Source: Streptomyces sp. R44
Lineage (GTDB): Bacteria; Actinomycetota; Actinomycetes; Streptomycetales; Streptomycetaceae
Length of the DNA: 64,000 nt
Reading direction: 5' to 3'
Assembly: GCF_041053105.1 (NCBI RefSeq)
Contig: NZ_CP163444.1
Location: forward strand, 1,364,001-1,428,000
A program made the position numbers and the translations under genes. The notes beneath the pieces are model-generated. The model did not search any database and was not told where the DNA came from. It saw nothing but the letters and a program-made list of their open reading frames with translations. Of this stretch, positions 17,400 to 26,083 are shown piece after piece. Numbering within the stretch: the stretch's first letter is position 1; each line of letters starts with the position of its first letter.

Positions 17400-19120
17400 C
17401 AGAAGAGGAAGTAACGCTGGGCCATGGGGAGTTCGGCCGCCGGTGCCGGTTCGACCGTCTCGCCGTCGATGGACACCGAGAAGGTGTCGGCGTCGACCTC
17501 GACCCGGGGCAGGGCGTCGTTCTCGCGCATGTCGGCCTTGGTGACCCGCCGGGTGGAGCCGATGGCGGTGAACTCCTTGTGCAGCCCGAGCTTCCGCGGC
17601 AGGTCGTCCTCGATCGCCGCCTGGGCGACGAAGTTGACCGAGCCGGCCGCCGCGGCCCGGCCGAGCGCGCCGAACATCGGGCGGGGCAGGACGGGCTGGG
17701 GCGTGGGGATGGAGGCGTTGGCGTCGCCCATCTGCGCGTACGCGATCTGGCCGCCCTTGACGACGACGAGCGGCTTCACGCCGAAGAAGGCGGGCTCCCA
17801 GAGGACCAGGTCGGCGAGCTTGCCGGGCTCGACCGAGCCGATGAGGTGGCCCATGCCCTGGGCGACGGCCGGGTTGATCGTGTACTTGGCGACGTAGCGG
17901 CGGGCCCGGTGGTTGTCGGCGGCACCGTCGCCCGGCAGGGCTCCGCGGCGCTTCTTCATGACGTGGGCGGTCTGCCAGGTCCGCATGATCACCTCGCCGA
18001 TCCGGCCCATGGCCTGGGAGTCGGAGGAGATGATCGAGATGGCCCCCAGGTCGTGGAGGACGTCCTCGGCGGCGATGGTGGAGGGCCGGATGCGGGACTC
18101 CGCGAAGGCGAGGTCCTCGGGGACGGCCGGGTTGAGGTGGTGGCAGACCATCAGCATGTCGAGGTGTTCCTCGATGGTGTTGACGGTGTGCGGCCGGGTC
18201 GGGTTGGTCGAGCTGGGCAGTACGTACGGCTCGGAGACCACCGTGATGATGTCGGGGGCGTGCCCGCCGCCGGCGCCTTCCGTGTGGTACGCGTGGATCG
18301 TGCGTCCGGCGATGGCGGCGAGGGTGTCGCCGACGAAGCCCGCCTCGTTCAGGGTGTCGGTGTGGATGGCGAGCTGGGCGCCCGTCTCCTCGCACACGCT
18401 CAGACAGGCGTCGATGACGGCGGGGGTGGCGCCCCAGTCCTCGTGGATCTTGAAGCCGAGCGCGCCGCCGCGCAGCTGGGAGTGCATCGCCTCCCGGGAC
18501 GTCGTGTTGCCCTTGCCGAGGAGGCCGATGTTCACGGGGAAGGTGTCCAGGGCCTCGAACATCCGGGCCATGTGCCAGGGGCCGGGGGTGATCGTGGTCG
18601 CCTTGGTGCCCTCGGCGGGGCCGGTGCCGCCGCCGACGAGGGTGGTGACGCCGGTGGCGAGGGCCTGCTCGACGACGGTGGGCGAGATGAAGTGGACGTG
18701 GGTGTCGACGGCGCCCGCGGTGACGATCCGGCCGTTGCCGACGATGATCTCGGTCTCGGGCCCGATGACGAGGTCGGGGTGGACGCCGTCCATGGTGTCC
18801 GGGTTGCCGGCCTTGCCGAGGGCCGTGATGCGGCCGTCCCGGATCCCGATGTCCGCCTTCACGACGCCCCAGTGGTCGATGACCACGGCACCGGTGATGA
18901 CGGTGTCGGGGGCGCCCTCGGCGCGGGTGGTGCGGGCCTGGCCCATGGACTCGCGGACGACCTTGCCGCCGCCGAAGACGGCCTCCTCGCCGGCGCGGCC
19001 CGGGCCGCCGCAGCGGTCCTCCTCGATCTCGACGAGGAGGTCGGTGTCGGCAAGGCGGATGCGGTCGCCGGTGGTGGGGCCGAACAGGTCGGCGTAGACG
19101 GCGCGGTGGAGGTCAGGCAC
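17399..19120 (-). CDS. ureC: Urease alpha subunit UreC
   Basis: The 573-residue catalytic subunit of urease, hydrolysing urea to ammonia and carbamate at a dinuclear nickel site. All active-site elements are intact: DTHVHFISP (two His ligands), GFKIHEDWG (the Lys that is carbamylated plus a neighbouring His), [10 protein letters not shown], the flap MVCHHLNP with its catalytic His, ESRIR, and the Asp ligand in [10 protein letters not shown]. The GTG start at 19120 overlaps the end of ureB by 8 bases, the usual coupling. The subunits are separate (ureA, ureB, ureC), as in most bacteria. Confidence 0.98.
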   Translation of the reverse strand: MPDLHRAVYADLFGPTTGDRIRLADTDLLVEIEEDRCGGPGRAGEEAVFGGGKVVRESMGQARTTRAEGAPDTVITGAVVIDHWGVVKADIGIRDGRITALGKAGNPDTMDGVHPDLVIGPETEIIVGNGRIVTAGAVDTHVHFISPTVVEQALATGVTTLVGGGTGPAEGTKATTITPGPWHMARMFEALDTFPVNIGLLGKGNTTSREAMHSQLRGGALGFKIHEDWGATPAVIDACLSVCEETGAQLAIHTDTLNEAGFVGDTLAAIAGRTIHAYHTEGAGGGHAPDIITVVSEPYVLPSSTNPTRPHTVNTIEEHLDMLMVCHHLNPAVPEDLAFAESRIRPSTIAAEDVLHDLGAISIISSDSQAMGRIGEVIMRTWQTAHVMKKRRGALPGDGAADNHRARRYVAKYTINPAVAQGMGHLIGSVEPGKLADLVLWEPAFFGVKPLVVVKGGQIAYAQMGDANASIPTPQPVLPRPMFGALGRAAAAGSVNFVAQAAIEDDLPRKLGLHKEFTAIGSTRRVTKADMRENDALPRVEVDADTFSVSIDGETVEPAPAAELPMAQRYFLF

Positions 19121-19454
19121 GGTCGCCGTCCTTGTCGTGGGCGGTGCTGTCGAGGGGTCCGGCGGTCTCGCCGCGCAGGCCGGGCACGATCCGGCGGCCG
19201 GCGATCGGGACGAGTTCGACCTCGACGGGGATGCCGGGCTCGAAGCGGACGGCGGTCCCGGCGGCGATGTGCAGCCGCTGCCCGTGGGCGGCGCCGCGGT
19301 CGAAGTCCAGGCCGGGGTTGACCTCGGCGAAGTGGTAGTGGGAGCCGACCTGGACGGGCCGGTCGGCCGCGTTGAGGACGGTGAGGCGGGTGACGGGGCG
19401 CCCTTCGTTGAGGGCGACGGGGCCGTCCGCGTACAGGATCTCTCCGGGGATCAT
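19113..19454 (-). CDS. ureB: Urease beta subunit UreB
   Basis: The 113-residue beta subunit of urease. It shows the family opening [12 protein letters not shown] and the conserved [18 protein letters not shown] that forms the beta core next to UreC. A C-terminal acidic/basic tail of about 12 residues follows. It is 13 bases downstream of ureA and overlaps ureC by 8 bases. It has no catalytic residues of its own; it stabilises the trimer. Confidence 0.97.
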   Translation of the reverse strand: MIPGEILYADGPVALNEGRPVTRLTVLNAADRPVQVGSHYHFAEVNPGLDFDRGAAHGQRLHIAAGTAVRFEPGIPVEVELVPIAGRRIVPGLRGETAGPLDSTAHDKDGDRA

Positions 19455-19467
19455 CGGCGGCCGCCCG

Positions 19468-19770
<303 letters not shown>

Positions 19771-19831
19771 TCTTCCACCTCACAGTCGTCGACCGGGACG
19801 GGACCCGGACAGCTGCGGACCCTACCGACCG

Positions 19832-19911
19832 TCAACACTCTGTTGAACTGCGGAGATGCGGTGCGCGGCCAGACATTGCACGTTAGGGCGGAAGTTTTTC
19901 CGGCTCGTTAA
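19832..19911 (-). promoter_or_regulatory. Urease upstream region with GlnR-like and palindromic sites
   Basis: Read toward ureA, TTAAC-n6-GAAAA (19911-19896) differs at one base in each half from the GlnR a-site/b-site pattern (GTnAC-n6-GAAAC). S. coelicolor GlnR is known to control ureA. Closer in, TCAACA-CTC-TGTTGA (19832-19846) is a perfect 6-bp inverted repeat. Only one GlnR a-b pair was found, so this is a candidate. Confidence 0.35.
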
Positions 19912-19933
19912 CTCCGGCTTTGCGTTCTCATGA

Positions 19934-20566
19934 TCATCCGATCGGGCGGGCGTTCCCGGCCACGGACATCGACATCAGGCCACGCAGTCCGTCCTCCAGG
20001 ACCTCGACGGACACGTCGCCGAAGAGGGCCTGCTGGGCGATGAAACCCTGGGCGGTGGCGATCAGGGTGCGTGCCACATGGTCGGAAGGGACGTCGGCGC
20101 GGAGGAGGCCGTTCTCCCGGTAGGCGGTCACGAGCCTCGTCCACGCGTCCCGCATCCCGTGGTAGCCCTCGGAGAGGGTGGCGGCCAGCTGCTCGTTGCG
20201 CAGCGTCTCCGTCCAGACCTGGATGATCAGGCGCGCGAAGGCCTGCCGGTCGGCGCCCACGATCCGCTCCTCCAGGAAGAGCCGGAGGACCGCGCCGAGC
20301 AGGACGTCGGGGGTGGGTGGCGGGGTGGCGCGGGACGCCTCCTCGAAGGCGCCCCGGATGCCGGCGAAGGCCTCGGTCGCGATGGCCGCGATGAGCTCCT
20401 CCTTGCCGCGGAAGTAGCGGTAGACCGCGCCCGCGGACAGGCCCACCTCGGCGAGCACGTCCTGCATGGACGTGGCGTGGAAGCCGTTGCGGGCGAAGCA
20501 GCGCGCGGCGCCGTCGAGGATCTGGCGGCGGCGGGCGTCGAGGTGTTCCTGGGAGACACGTGCCAT
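19934..20566 (-). CDS. TetR-family regulator of the divergent membrane-protein gene
   Basis: A 210-residue TetR/AcrR repressor. The N-terminal DNA-binding domain spans about residues 10-56, with ILDGAARCFARNGFHATSMQ leading into the helix-turn-helix and VYRYFRGKEELI closing it. The C-terminal part is a helical TetR_C-like ligand domain. It is transcribed away from a membrane-protein gene, and two near-identical operator candidates lie in the 104-base gap between them, so it probably represses both. The effector is unknown but, given the partner, may be a small exported molecule. Confidence 0.9.
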   Translation of the reverse strand: MARVSQEHLDARRRQILDGAARCFARNGFHATSMQDVLAEVGLSAGAVYRYFRGKEELIAAIATEAFAGIRGAFEEASRATPPPTPDVLLGAVLRLFLEERIVGADRQAFARLIIQVWTETLRNEQLAATLSEGYHGMRDAWTRLVTAYRENGLLRADVPSDHVARTLIATAQGFIAQQALFGDVSVEVLEDGLRGLMSMSVAGNARPIG

Positions 20567-20576
20567 GGACTGAACC

Positions 20577-20596
20577 TAAAACGAATGTTCATTCTT
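20577..20596. promoter_or_regulatory. TetR operator candidate O1
   Basis: TAAAACGAATGTTCATTCTT contains the palindrome GAATG-TT-CATTC and lies 11 bases from the TetR start. A second copy with 16 of 20 matching bases is at 20634-20653. Confidence 0.6.
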
Positions 20597-20633
20597 GACA
20601 ACTTCCCCGGGGCGGCGCACGCTGGGGCCGACG

Positions 20634-20653
20634 TAAAACGAACGATCCTTCTC
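20634..20653. promoter_or_regulatory. TetR operator candidate O2
   Basis: TAAAACGAACGATCCTTCTC repeats O1 with four changes and sits 18 bases before the membrane-protein ATG, where binding would block its transcription. Confidence 0.55.
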
Positions 20654-20670
20654 TTTGAATCGAGGACGCC

Positions 20671-21672
20671 ATGTCCGCCGCCACCGCCCCCTCGGCCGCC
20701 GCGGGGCGCAGAACCCTCGCGGTGCTCGTACTGATACCGGTCGTCGCCGCCCTCGCCCTCGCGGTCTTCGCCTGGCCCGCCGCGCGCATCGCCCCCCGCG
20801 ACCTGCCGATCGGCGTGGCCGGGCCCGCCGCCGCGGCCGACGCGGTCGAGAAGCAGCTCGGACGGCACGAGGGGGCCTTCGAGATCCACCGGTACGAGGA
20901 CGCCGAAGCCGCCCGGGCCGCGATCGAGGATCGCGACGTATACGGAGCCGTGGTCGTGGGCCCGCGCGGTACGGAGCTCCTCACCGCCTCGGCGGGGAGC
21001 CCGGTCGTGGCCGGGCTGCTGCGCGAGGCCGTGGCCGCGCAGGCCCCGGCGGGAACACCCGTCCCGGTCACGGACGTGGTCGCCGCACCGGCCGACGACC
21101 CCCGGGGCGCCGTGCTCGGCGCGAGCCTGCTGCCCCTCGCCCTCGTCGGGGCGGCCACCGGGGTGGCCACCGTGCTGCTCGGTCTGCGCGGGGCCGGGGC
21201 GGTCGCGGCGCTGGTGGGCGCGTCGGCGCTCGCGGGGCTCGTGGGTGCGGCGCTCGCCGACAGCTGGCTCGGCGCGCTGACCGGCGACTGGTGGGCCGAG
21301 GCCGGGGTCCTCGGTCTGACCGTCCTCGCGATCGGCTCCGCCTTCGCGGGGCTCGCGACGCTGCTCGGCAAGCCCGGCTTCGGACTCGGGGCCGCCCTGA
21401 CGATCCTGCTCGGCAACGCGTTCTCGGGGATGTCGAGCGCGCCGGAGCTGTTGCCCACCGGGGTGGGCGCGCTCGGCCAGTGGCTGCCGCCGGGCGCCGC
21501 GGGCTCGGCCCTGCGGTCCGTCTCCGCCTTCGACGGCGCGGCGGCGGGCGGCCCGCTCCTCGTCCTCTCCCTCTGGGCGGCGGCGGGCCTGGCCGCGACC
21601 GCGTTCGGCGCGCGGCGCCGCCGGGCGGAGGCGGCACCCGCGACGGAGCCCGCACCGGTGCCGGTGGGCTGA
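20671..21672 (+). CDS. Multi-pass membrane protein under TetR control (ABC-2/YhgE-like topology)
   Basis: A 333-residue membrane protein with one N-terminal helix (about residues 17-40), an extracytoplasmic domain of about 100 residues, and then about five transmembrane helices to residue 315. This topology, with a large loop after the first helix, resembles ABC-2 permeases and YhgE/Pip proteins, but no conserved motif allows a firm family call. No ATPase gene adjoins, so it is either a solitary permease or works with an ATPase elsewhere. The pairing with a divergent TetR gene suggests an inducible efflux role; that is inference. It ends at a textbook terminator. Confidence 0.75.
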   Translation: MSAATAPSAAAGRRTLAVLVLIPVVAALALAVFAWPAARIAPRDLPIGVAGPAAAADAVEKQLGRHEGAFEIHRYEDAEAARAAIEDRDVYGAVVVGPRGTELLTASAGSPVVAGLLREAVAAQAPAGTPVPVTDVVAAPADDPRGAVLGASLLPLALVGAATGVATVLLGLRGAGAVAALVGASALAGLVGAALADSWLGALTGDWWAEAGVLGLTVLAIGSAFAGLATLLGKPGFGLGAALTILLGNAFSGMSSAPELLPTGVGALGQWLPPGAAGSALRSVSAFDGAAAGGPLLVLSLWAAAGLAATAFGARRRRAEAAPATEPAPVPVG

Positions 21673-21690
21673 GGCCCGCACCCCAAGACG

Positions 21691-21732
21691 GCCGCGTACC
21701 CCCGCTGTAGCGGACGGGGGTGCGCGGCTTTT
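21691..21732 (+). terminator. Intrinsic terminator with U-tract
   Basis: GCCGCGTACCCCCG pairs with CGGGGGTGCGCGGC at 13 of 14 positions around a 10-base loop and is followed directly by TTTT. It ends the membrane-protein transcript. Confidence 0.8.
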
Positions 21733-21757
21733 CGCGTTGCCCGCCGCAAGAGGCAGG

Positions 21758-22036
21758 TCAGGAGGTGCCGGGCTCCTGGTGGTGCGCGGCGATGCCGAAG
21801 CGGCGCTGTTCGCCGGGAGCGGAGTCGACCGGGTGGAGGCGGGACAGCGAGCTGACCACCTGTTCGTCGGCGGGTTTCTCCGCCGCTTCGAGTTCGGCCA
21901 GGTCAGCGGCGGAGACCAGGGCGACGAGCGGCTTCCCGTGGCGGGTGACCACGACGCGTTCACCGCCGTAGACGACGCGGTTGATGAGGTCGGCGAGCTC
22001 AGCCCGCGCTTGCGTCACCGGGATCTCGTAGGTCAT
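21758..22036 (-). CDS. Phd/YefM-type antitoxin-like protein, no toxin adjacent
   Basis: A 92-residue protein. Its N-terminal 50 residues match the Phd/YefM fold: [20 protein letters not shown], then [17 protein letters not shown], the strand-turn that forms the DNA-binding dimer. The C-terminal half, normally the toxin-neutralising segment, is Ser/Glu/His-rich and disordered-looking. No Doc, YoeB or other toxin gene lies on either side: downstream is a terminator and the other gene is a divergent ClpP homologue. The start at 22036 is supported by GAGGAGC directly upstream. It may act as a stand-alone repressor, autoregulating through the repeats at 22054-22079. The family call is firm, the function is not. 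Confidence 0.8.
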   Translation of the reverse strand: MTYEIPVTQARAELADLINRVVYGGERVVVTRHGKPLVALVSAADLAELEAAEKPADEQVVSSLSRLHPVDSAPGEQRRFGIAAHHQEPGTS

Positions 22037-22053
22037 GCTCCTCATCTTACGGC

Positions 22054-22079
22054 CTGTACGTCCTGTACATTTTTTACAG
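22054..22079. promoter_or_regulatory. Repeated CTGTAC half-sites between phd-like and clpP-like genes
   Basis: CTGTAC occurs at 22054-22059 and 22063-22068 and, inverted, as TACAG at 22075-22079 across a T-run, in a 63-base divergent gap. The spacing suits an autoregulating Phd dimer that would control both genes. The segment is locally AT-rich. Confidence 0.5.
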
Positions 22080-22099
22080 ACCACTGGAGGTGCTCAGCC

Positions 22100-22717
22100 A
22101 TGGACGCCCGCTACGTTCTGCCCGAGTTCACGGAGCGGACCAGCTTCGGAACCCGCACCCTCGACCCGTACTCGAAGCTCCTCGAATCCCGGATCGTCTT
22201 CCTCGGCACACCCATCGACGAGACCTCGGCCAACGACGTCATCGCCCAGTTCCTGCACCTCGATCACGCGGCCCCCGGCCAGGACATCGCGCTCTACATC
22301 AACTCCCCCGGCGGCTCCATCAGCGCCATGACCGCGATCCACGACACGATGCGGACGCTCTCCTGCGACGTGGAGACCACCTGCCTGGGCCAGGCCGCGT
22401 CCACCGCCGCCGTCCTGCTCGCCGCCGGCACCCCCGGCAAGCGGCTCGTCCTCCCCGGCGCCCGGATCACCCTCCGGCAGCCGACGATGGACGAGCCCCT
22501 CCAGGGACAGCCGAGCGACCTGGACATCCACGCGCGCGAACTGCTCAGGCTGCGCGCCCTGGTGGCCGGGATGCTCACCGAGTACACCGGCCAGGAGCGG
22601 GAGCGGATCGACGCCGACATCGACCGCCTCACCGTCCTGGACGCGCCGACGGCCGTCGCGTACGGCCTGGTGGACCACGTCATCACGAGCCGGCGCGACA
22701 CCGGCGCGGCACGGTGA
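22100..22717 (+). CDS. ClpP-family protein with degenerate catalytic triad
   Basis: A 205-residue homologue of the Clp protease proteolytic subunit. The fold markers are clear: [20 protein letters not shown], and [14 protein letters not shown], which keeps the nucleophile serine. The position of the catalytic His (normally MIHQP) reads ITLRQP, so His is replaced by Arg. The Asp of the usual RDRFLSAPEA segment aligns with Leu in [10 protein letters not shown]. Two of three catalytic residues are therefore missing, and the subunit is predicted inactive or structural unless it mixes with active ClpP subunits. Streptomycetes have several ClpP paralogues, of which one pair also has altered residues. 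It is divergent from the Phd-like gene and followed at 7 bases by a small protein gene. Confidence 0.88.
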   Translation: MDARYVLPEFTERTSFGTRTLDPYSKLLESRIVFLGTPIDETSANDVIAQFLHLDHAAPGQDIALYINSPGGSISAMTAIHDTMRTLSCDVETTCLGQAASTAAVLLAAGTPGKRLVLPGARITLRQPTMDEPLQGQPSDLDIHARELLRLRALVAGMLTEYTGQERERIDADIDRLTVLDAPTAVAYGLVDHVITSRRDTGAAR

Positions 22718-22724
22718 GCCGGCC

Positions 22725-23030
22725 GTGGTGCCCGAGCTGCCGCCGCTCCCCGCGCTGACCCGCGCCGAGGGCGAGTTGATCGACGCGTACCTCGAAGTCG
22801 TCGACCTCCTCGGGAAGATCAACCCATCCAGGGGTACGCATACCTATGGGGCGCTGCGCGCGGCACAGGCCCTGGTGGGACGCGCGGAGGCGCTGCGCGA
22901 GGCCCTGACGCTCATGCATATGCGGGGCGAGAGCGAGGTCCACGCGGACACTCTGGCGCGCGCCCTGAGGGTGTTGGACGGCGAGCGCCGCGCCGACCGC
23001 GTCACCGTCCCCCGCGCACGGGCGAGTTGA
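22725..23030 (+). CDS. Small helical protein co-transcribed with the ClpP homologue
   Basis: A 101-residue protein beginning at a GTG 7 bases after the clpP-like stop. It is acidic and helical: residues 12-35 (LTRAEGELIDAYLEVVDLLG), a GTHTYGALRAAQALVG segment, then ALREALTLMHMRGESEVHAD and a basic C-terminus. No known domain was recognised. GC3 bias and tight spacing support a real gene; it may be an accessory subunit or regulator of the neighbouring ClpP homologue. It could also have a different function altogether. Confidence 0.65.
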   Translation: MVPELPPLPALTRAEGELIDAYLEVVDLLGKINPSRGTHTYGALRAAQALVGRAEALREALTLMHMRGESEVHADTLARALRVLDGERRADRVTVPRARAS

Positions 23031-23354
23031 CATTCCGGCATGTCGTGTCGAGGTCCGGTCGGCCGACACGGATCGCAGAATCGCTCCCCCGTTCGGCGTA
23101 GTCGACGAGTCGACTTTTGTGTCGGGTGAGTTGCGCAACAGGTGTACACATCTGGCGGAATGGGGTGTTCCACCCCTGGTGCGAGGCTCGTCGGCCAAAC
23201 CTCCGGCGGTCACGAAAGCAGCCTGTCCACCTGAATGGATCAGTCGTGAGGAGCCTCACATATCGCCGTTTCAGCTCGGATTTCGCCCTGGGTGTGGGTC
23301 AAGATCCCTGTCGACGACAAGCCCCCGCCATCCGAGGCGGGGCGGTCCGGGCGG
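23031..23354 (+). other. Non-coding leader/promoter region upstream of the riboswitch
   Basis: About 320 bases without a credible gene. GTCGAC occurs twice at close spacing near 23102-23115, and CCCCGCC-ATCCGA-GGCGGGG (23323-23342) forms a perfect 7-bp hairpin just before the riboswitch. Base composition is less GC-rich than in neighbouring genes. The promoter of the NlpC/P60 transcript must lie here, but no -10/-35 pair was convincing. Confidence 0.5.
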
Positions 23355-23550
23355 ACGCCGAGTCCTGCCGCTGTCCCGGACGTCTGGTCGACAGGAGTGG
23401 ATCGGCAGGAGTGGAGGACCCGAGCAGTACGGGACGTACGCGCTGTTTCTCGCAGCGGGGCCGTCCCTTGGGGTGAAGCCGCAGCCGCGGCCGGGCATCT
23501 TCGCCAGTCCGAACCCGACAGGTCATCCTTCGCAGGCGGCTGACGAAGGG
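23355..23550 (+). promoter_or_regulatory. c-di-AMP (ydaO/yuaA-type) riboswitch
   Basis: The leader of the NlpC/P60 gene matches the actinobacterial ydaO class in order and spacing: TCCTGCCG (23363-23370) pairs with CGGCAGGA (23403-23410), followed by GTGGAGGACCCG, then CTTGGGGTGAAGCCGC (23467-23482), GGGCATCTTCGCC, CCGAACCCGACAG (23509-23521) and the closing stem CCTTCG-CAGGCGGCTGA-CGAAGG (23527-23549). The SD (GAAGGG) is inside that closing stem, so ligand-dependent folding could gate translation. In Streptomyces this class precedes cell-wall hydrolase genes of exactly this kind. Confidence 0.85.
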
Positions 23551-23556
23551 TTGCGC

Positions 23557-24030
23557 ATGACTGCGCAGATGCACGTCCCGTCCCTGCTGTCCCGGGCCGG
23601 AGCCGTCTCGGCTCTCACCCTCGCCGCCGTCGGCGGCACGTTGCTCGCACCAGGTGCGGCACCGGAGGCCCGGGCAGCCACCACATACGCGAACAAGGCA
23701 CTGAGCGTCGCCGCGTCCAAGAAGGGAGCCCCGTACCGGTACGGAAGCGCCGGACCCTCCAGGTTCGACTGCTCCGGTCTGACGCTCTACGCGTACAAGC
23801 AGGCGGGCAAGTCGCTGCCCCGCACCGCGCAGCAGCAGTACAACAAGACCCGGCACATCTCCGCGTCCGGCAGACAGAAGGGGGACCTGGTCTTCTTCCA
23901 CTCCGGTGGAAGCGTCTACCACGTGGGCATCTACGCCGGTGACGGCAGGATCTGGCACTCGCCCAAGACGGGATCCTGGGTGAAGCTCGACAAGATCTGG
24001 ACGTCGAAGGTCTACTACGGCCGCGTCTGA
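23557..24030 (+). CDS. Secreted NlpC/P60 peptidoglycan endopeptidase
   Basis: A 157-residue exported hydrolase. The signal peptide runs to about residue 40 (cleavage after EARA, before ATTY). A single NlpC/P60 papain-like domain fills the rest. The catalytic Cys is C72 in RFDCSGLT, the His is H122 in YHVGIY, and the third polar residue is H134 in IWHSP. Such enzymes cut D-Glu-mDAP-type peptide stems in the wall. No extra binding domain (LysM, SH3) is present. Translation begins 6 bases after the riboswitch, so expression is expected to fall when c-di-AMP is high. The ATG is the first that leaves the riboswitch untranslated. Confidence 0.92.
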   Translation: MTAQMHVPSLLSRAGAVSALTLAAVGGTLLAPGAAPEARAATTYANKALSVAASKKGAPYRYGSAGPSRFDCSGLTLYAYKQAGKSLPRTAQQQYNKTRHISASGRQKGDLVFFHSGGSVYHVGIYAGDGRIWHSPKTGSWVKLDKIWTSKVYYGRV

Positions 24031-24058
24031 CGACGCCCGCCGGGTACTGACCCCGCCC

Positions 24059-24088
24059 CAGGGGTGCGGTGGCGCCGCCGCACCCCTG
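24059..24088. terminator. Terminator between convergent NlpC/P60 and ATPase genes
   Basis: CAGGGGTGCGG and CCGCACCCCTG pair perfectly around TGGCGCCG in the 69-base convergent gap. Confidence 0.7.
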
Positions 24089-24099
24089 CGCCGGGACCT

Positions 24100-24537
24100 C
24101 TACACGTACGAGGCGGCCGCAGACGTCCACGGGAGCGTGATCCAGACCGTCTTGCCGCCCTCCTCGGTCGGCGTGACCGAGAGCCGGCCGCCCGCCTCCG
24201 CCGCCAGGGAGCGGATGATGACCATCCCCCGGCCGTTGTCCTGCTGGACCGCCGCCGGGAGCCTTCGGGGCCAGCGCGGATGGCTGTCCGTGACACCGAT
24301 GTGGAGTCGCTCCTCGCGCTCCAGACGGACGTCGACCGTGAAGGTGGGCGACTGGCCGAAGGTGTGCAGGACGGCGTTGGTGGCCAGTTCCGAGACCATC
24401 AGGCGGATCGCGTCCGCCAGGTCGTCGGCACCGTCGAGGCCCCAGCCGTCGATGACCTCCGCGACGAACCGCCGGGCCGTGGGGACCGACGCGGGCTCGC
24501 TCGGCAGAGTGACGGATGCTTCCTGATGGTCTGCCAT
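24100..24537 (-). CDS. RsbW-like ATP-binding (anti-sigma factor kinase type) protein
   Basis: A 145-residue single-domain GHKL ATPase of the HATPase_c_2 group, a very large family in Streptomyces. The N-box is ELATNAVLHTF (about residues 55-65), and the lid/G2 region is DNGRGMVIIRSLA. The G1 box, usually DxGxG, reads VTDSHPRWP, so the first glycine is replaced by serine; this is common in the streptomycete expansion. No partner sigma factor or STAS anti-anti-sigma gene is nearby. The start is at 24537, where GGGAAAGGGAC precedes MADHQEAS. Its target cannot be deduced. Confidence 0.85.
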   Translation of the reverse strand: MADHQEASVTLPSEPASVPTARRFVAEVIDGWGLDGADDLADAIRLMVSELATNAVLHTFGQSPTFTVDVRLEREERLHIGVTDSHPRWPRRLPAAVQQDNGRGMVIIRSLAAEAGGRLSVTPTEEGGKTVWITLPWTSAAASYV

Positions 24538-24707
24538 GGCGACGCTGTCCCTTTCCCGCCGGGACTTCCGCCCCGGATCGCGCTTCGCGTCAGAATCGCA
24601 CCGATCGTGCCGCCCCGGCAGGCGTTCCACCAAGATATGTCCGCATCTGTCGCCCGAAGCGGTGAACTCTGCTGCCCCTGACCGCCCTTGGACCTCCCGA
24701 CGGCCCG

Positions 24708-25940
24708 TCAGATCTTCGGCGCGGTCCGCAGGATCGTTTCCACCGCGCGCGTGATCTCCGCGTCCGTCAGATCCGCCCGGGCCGTGAGCCGCAGCCGCGA
24801 GATGCCGTCGGGGACCGACGGGGGCCGGAAGCAGCCGACCGCCAGGCCCTGTTCACGGCAGTCCGCCGCCCATCGCAGCGCCGCCTCCGGGGAGGGGGCG
24901 TGCACCGAGACGACGGCCGCGTCGGGCCGGGCCGCGGTGAGACCGGCCTCCGTGAGCAGCCGGTGCAGCGTGGCCGCGACGGTACGGGCCCGCTCGGCGA
25001 GGCCCGGTTCGGCCGCGATCAGCCGCAGGCTCGCGAGCGCGCCGCCGGCGGCGGCCGGGGCGAGCCCGGTGTCGAAGATGAAGGTGCGGGCCGCGTTCAC
25101 CAGGTGCTCGATCACCCTGGCCGGGCCGAGCACGGCCCCGCCCTGGCTGCCGAGGGACTTCGACAGCGTGAGGGTGGCGACGACGTCCTCGTCGCCCGCG
25201 AGCCCGGCCTCGTGCAGGGCACCACGGCCGCCCTCGCCGAGCACCCCGAAACCGTGGGCGTCGTCGACGACCAGTCCGGCGCCGTGCGCACGGCAGGCCT
25301 CGGCGAGCTCGCGGAGCGGCGCCTTGTCACCGTCGACGGAGAAGACGGAGTCGCTGACGACCAGGGCCCGGCGCCCCGGGTGCGCCTCCAGGGTCTTGGC
25401 GACGGCCTCGGGCTCGGTGTGCGGGACGACGGCGGTCTCGGCACGCGCGAGACGGCAGCCGTCCACGATCGAGGCGTGGTTGGAGGCGTCGGACACGATC
25501 AGCGAGTCCCGGCCGCCGAGCGCGGTGAGCGCGGCGAGGTTGGCGGTGTAGCCGGAGGAGAAGACGAGGGCCGCCTCGAAGCCGCAGAACTCGGCGAGTT
25601 CGCGCTCCAGGCGGGTGTGCAGCCGGGTGGTGCCGGTGACCAGACGCGAACCGGTGGAGCCGGCGCCCCAGCGCCCGGCCGCCTCGGCCGCGGCCCCGGT
25701 GACCTCGGCGCGGCGGGTGAGACCGAGGTAGTCGTTGCTCGCCAGGTCCAGGAGGTCCGACTCGGCCGCCCGGGGCCGCAGCGTCCGGACGAGACCGGCC
25801 TCGGCCCGGCGGCGCGCCTCGGCGTCGGTCCAGTCGAAGGCGGTGCGGCGCGGGCCCGCGGCCCGTACGTCGTCGGCGCTCGGGTCCGCGGCCCGTACGT
25901 CGTCGGCCCCTGCGGCGCGTGCGTCCTCGTCCCGTGGCAT
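24708..25940 (-). CDS. bioF: 8-amino-7-oxononanoate synthase
   Basis: A 410-residue PLP enzyme that condenses pimeloyl thioester with alanine in the first step of biotin-ring assembly. The PLP lysine is in [11 protein letters not shown], preceded by the cofactor Asp of VVDDAHGFG and by SNHASIVDG. The ATG at 25940 is used, with AAAGGA upstream. Residues 5-35 form an unusual N-terminal extension containing a duplicated DDVRAA unit encoded by a 30-base direct repeat. The gene is divergent from bioB-A-D, so biotin synthesis is organised around one 143-base regulatory region. Confidence 0.93.
   Translation of the reverse strand: MPRDEDARAAGADDVRAADPSADDVRAAGPRRTAFDWTDAEARRRAEAGLVRTLRPRAAESDLLDLASNDYLGLTRRAEVTGAAAEAAGRWGAGSTGSRLVTGTTRLHTRLERELAEFCGFEAALVFSSGYTANLAALTALGGRDSLIVSDASNHASIVDGCRLARAETAVVPHTEPEAVAKTLEAHPGRRALVVSDSVFSVDGDKAPLRELAEACRAHGAGLVVDDAHGFGVLGEGGRGALHEAGLAGDEDVVATLTLSKSLGSQGGAVLGPARVIEHLVNAARTFIFDTGLAPAAAGGALASLRLIAAEPGLAERARTVAATLHRLLTEAGLTAARPDAAVVSVHAPSPEAALRWAADCREQGLAVGCFRPPSVPDGISRLRLTARADLTDAEITRAVETILRTAPKI
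25858..25906. repeat. 30-base-period direct repeat inside bioF
   Basis: GCGGCCCGTACGTCGTCGG is present at 25858-25876 and again at 25888-25906, a period of 30 bases that duplicates ten residues in the N-terminal extension without changing frame. Confidence 0.85.
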
Positions 25941-25995
25941 GCGGCGATCCTTTTGTAGGCAGCGCACAGACCCTAACCGCAGGATGCCGAGGTCG

Positions 25996-26012
25996 GGATG
26001 TGGTCATCCACA
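25996..26012. promoter_or_regulatory. Palindromic site in the bioF/bioB divergent region
   Basis: GGATG-TGGT-CATCC (25996-26009) overlaps TGTGG-TCAT-CCACA (25999-26012) near the middle of the 143-base gap. It is a candidate operator for the biotin genes; the regulator (BioQ or BirA type) is not in the window. Confidence 0.4.
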
Positions 26013-26083
26013 CACCTCTATCCGGGCCGTTTGTTCGGATCCTCCTTGGCCCGGGGGCGGGCGGTAGGCAAGGATCTGAGGTT

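Noticed and set aside
21758..22036. Complete toxin-antitoxin operon
   Set aside because: Only the antitoxin-like gene is present; the next gene on that strand is 1.2 kb away and is a TetR regulator.
23119..23556. N-terminal extension of the NlpC/P60 protein
   Set aside because: The in-frame upstream part covers the riboswitch and is non-coding; the signal peptide begins at the ATG at 23557.
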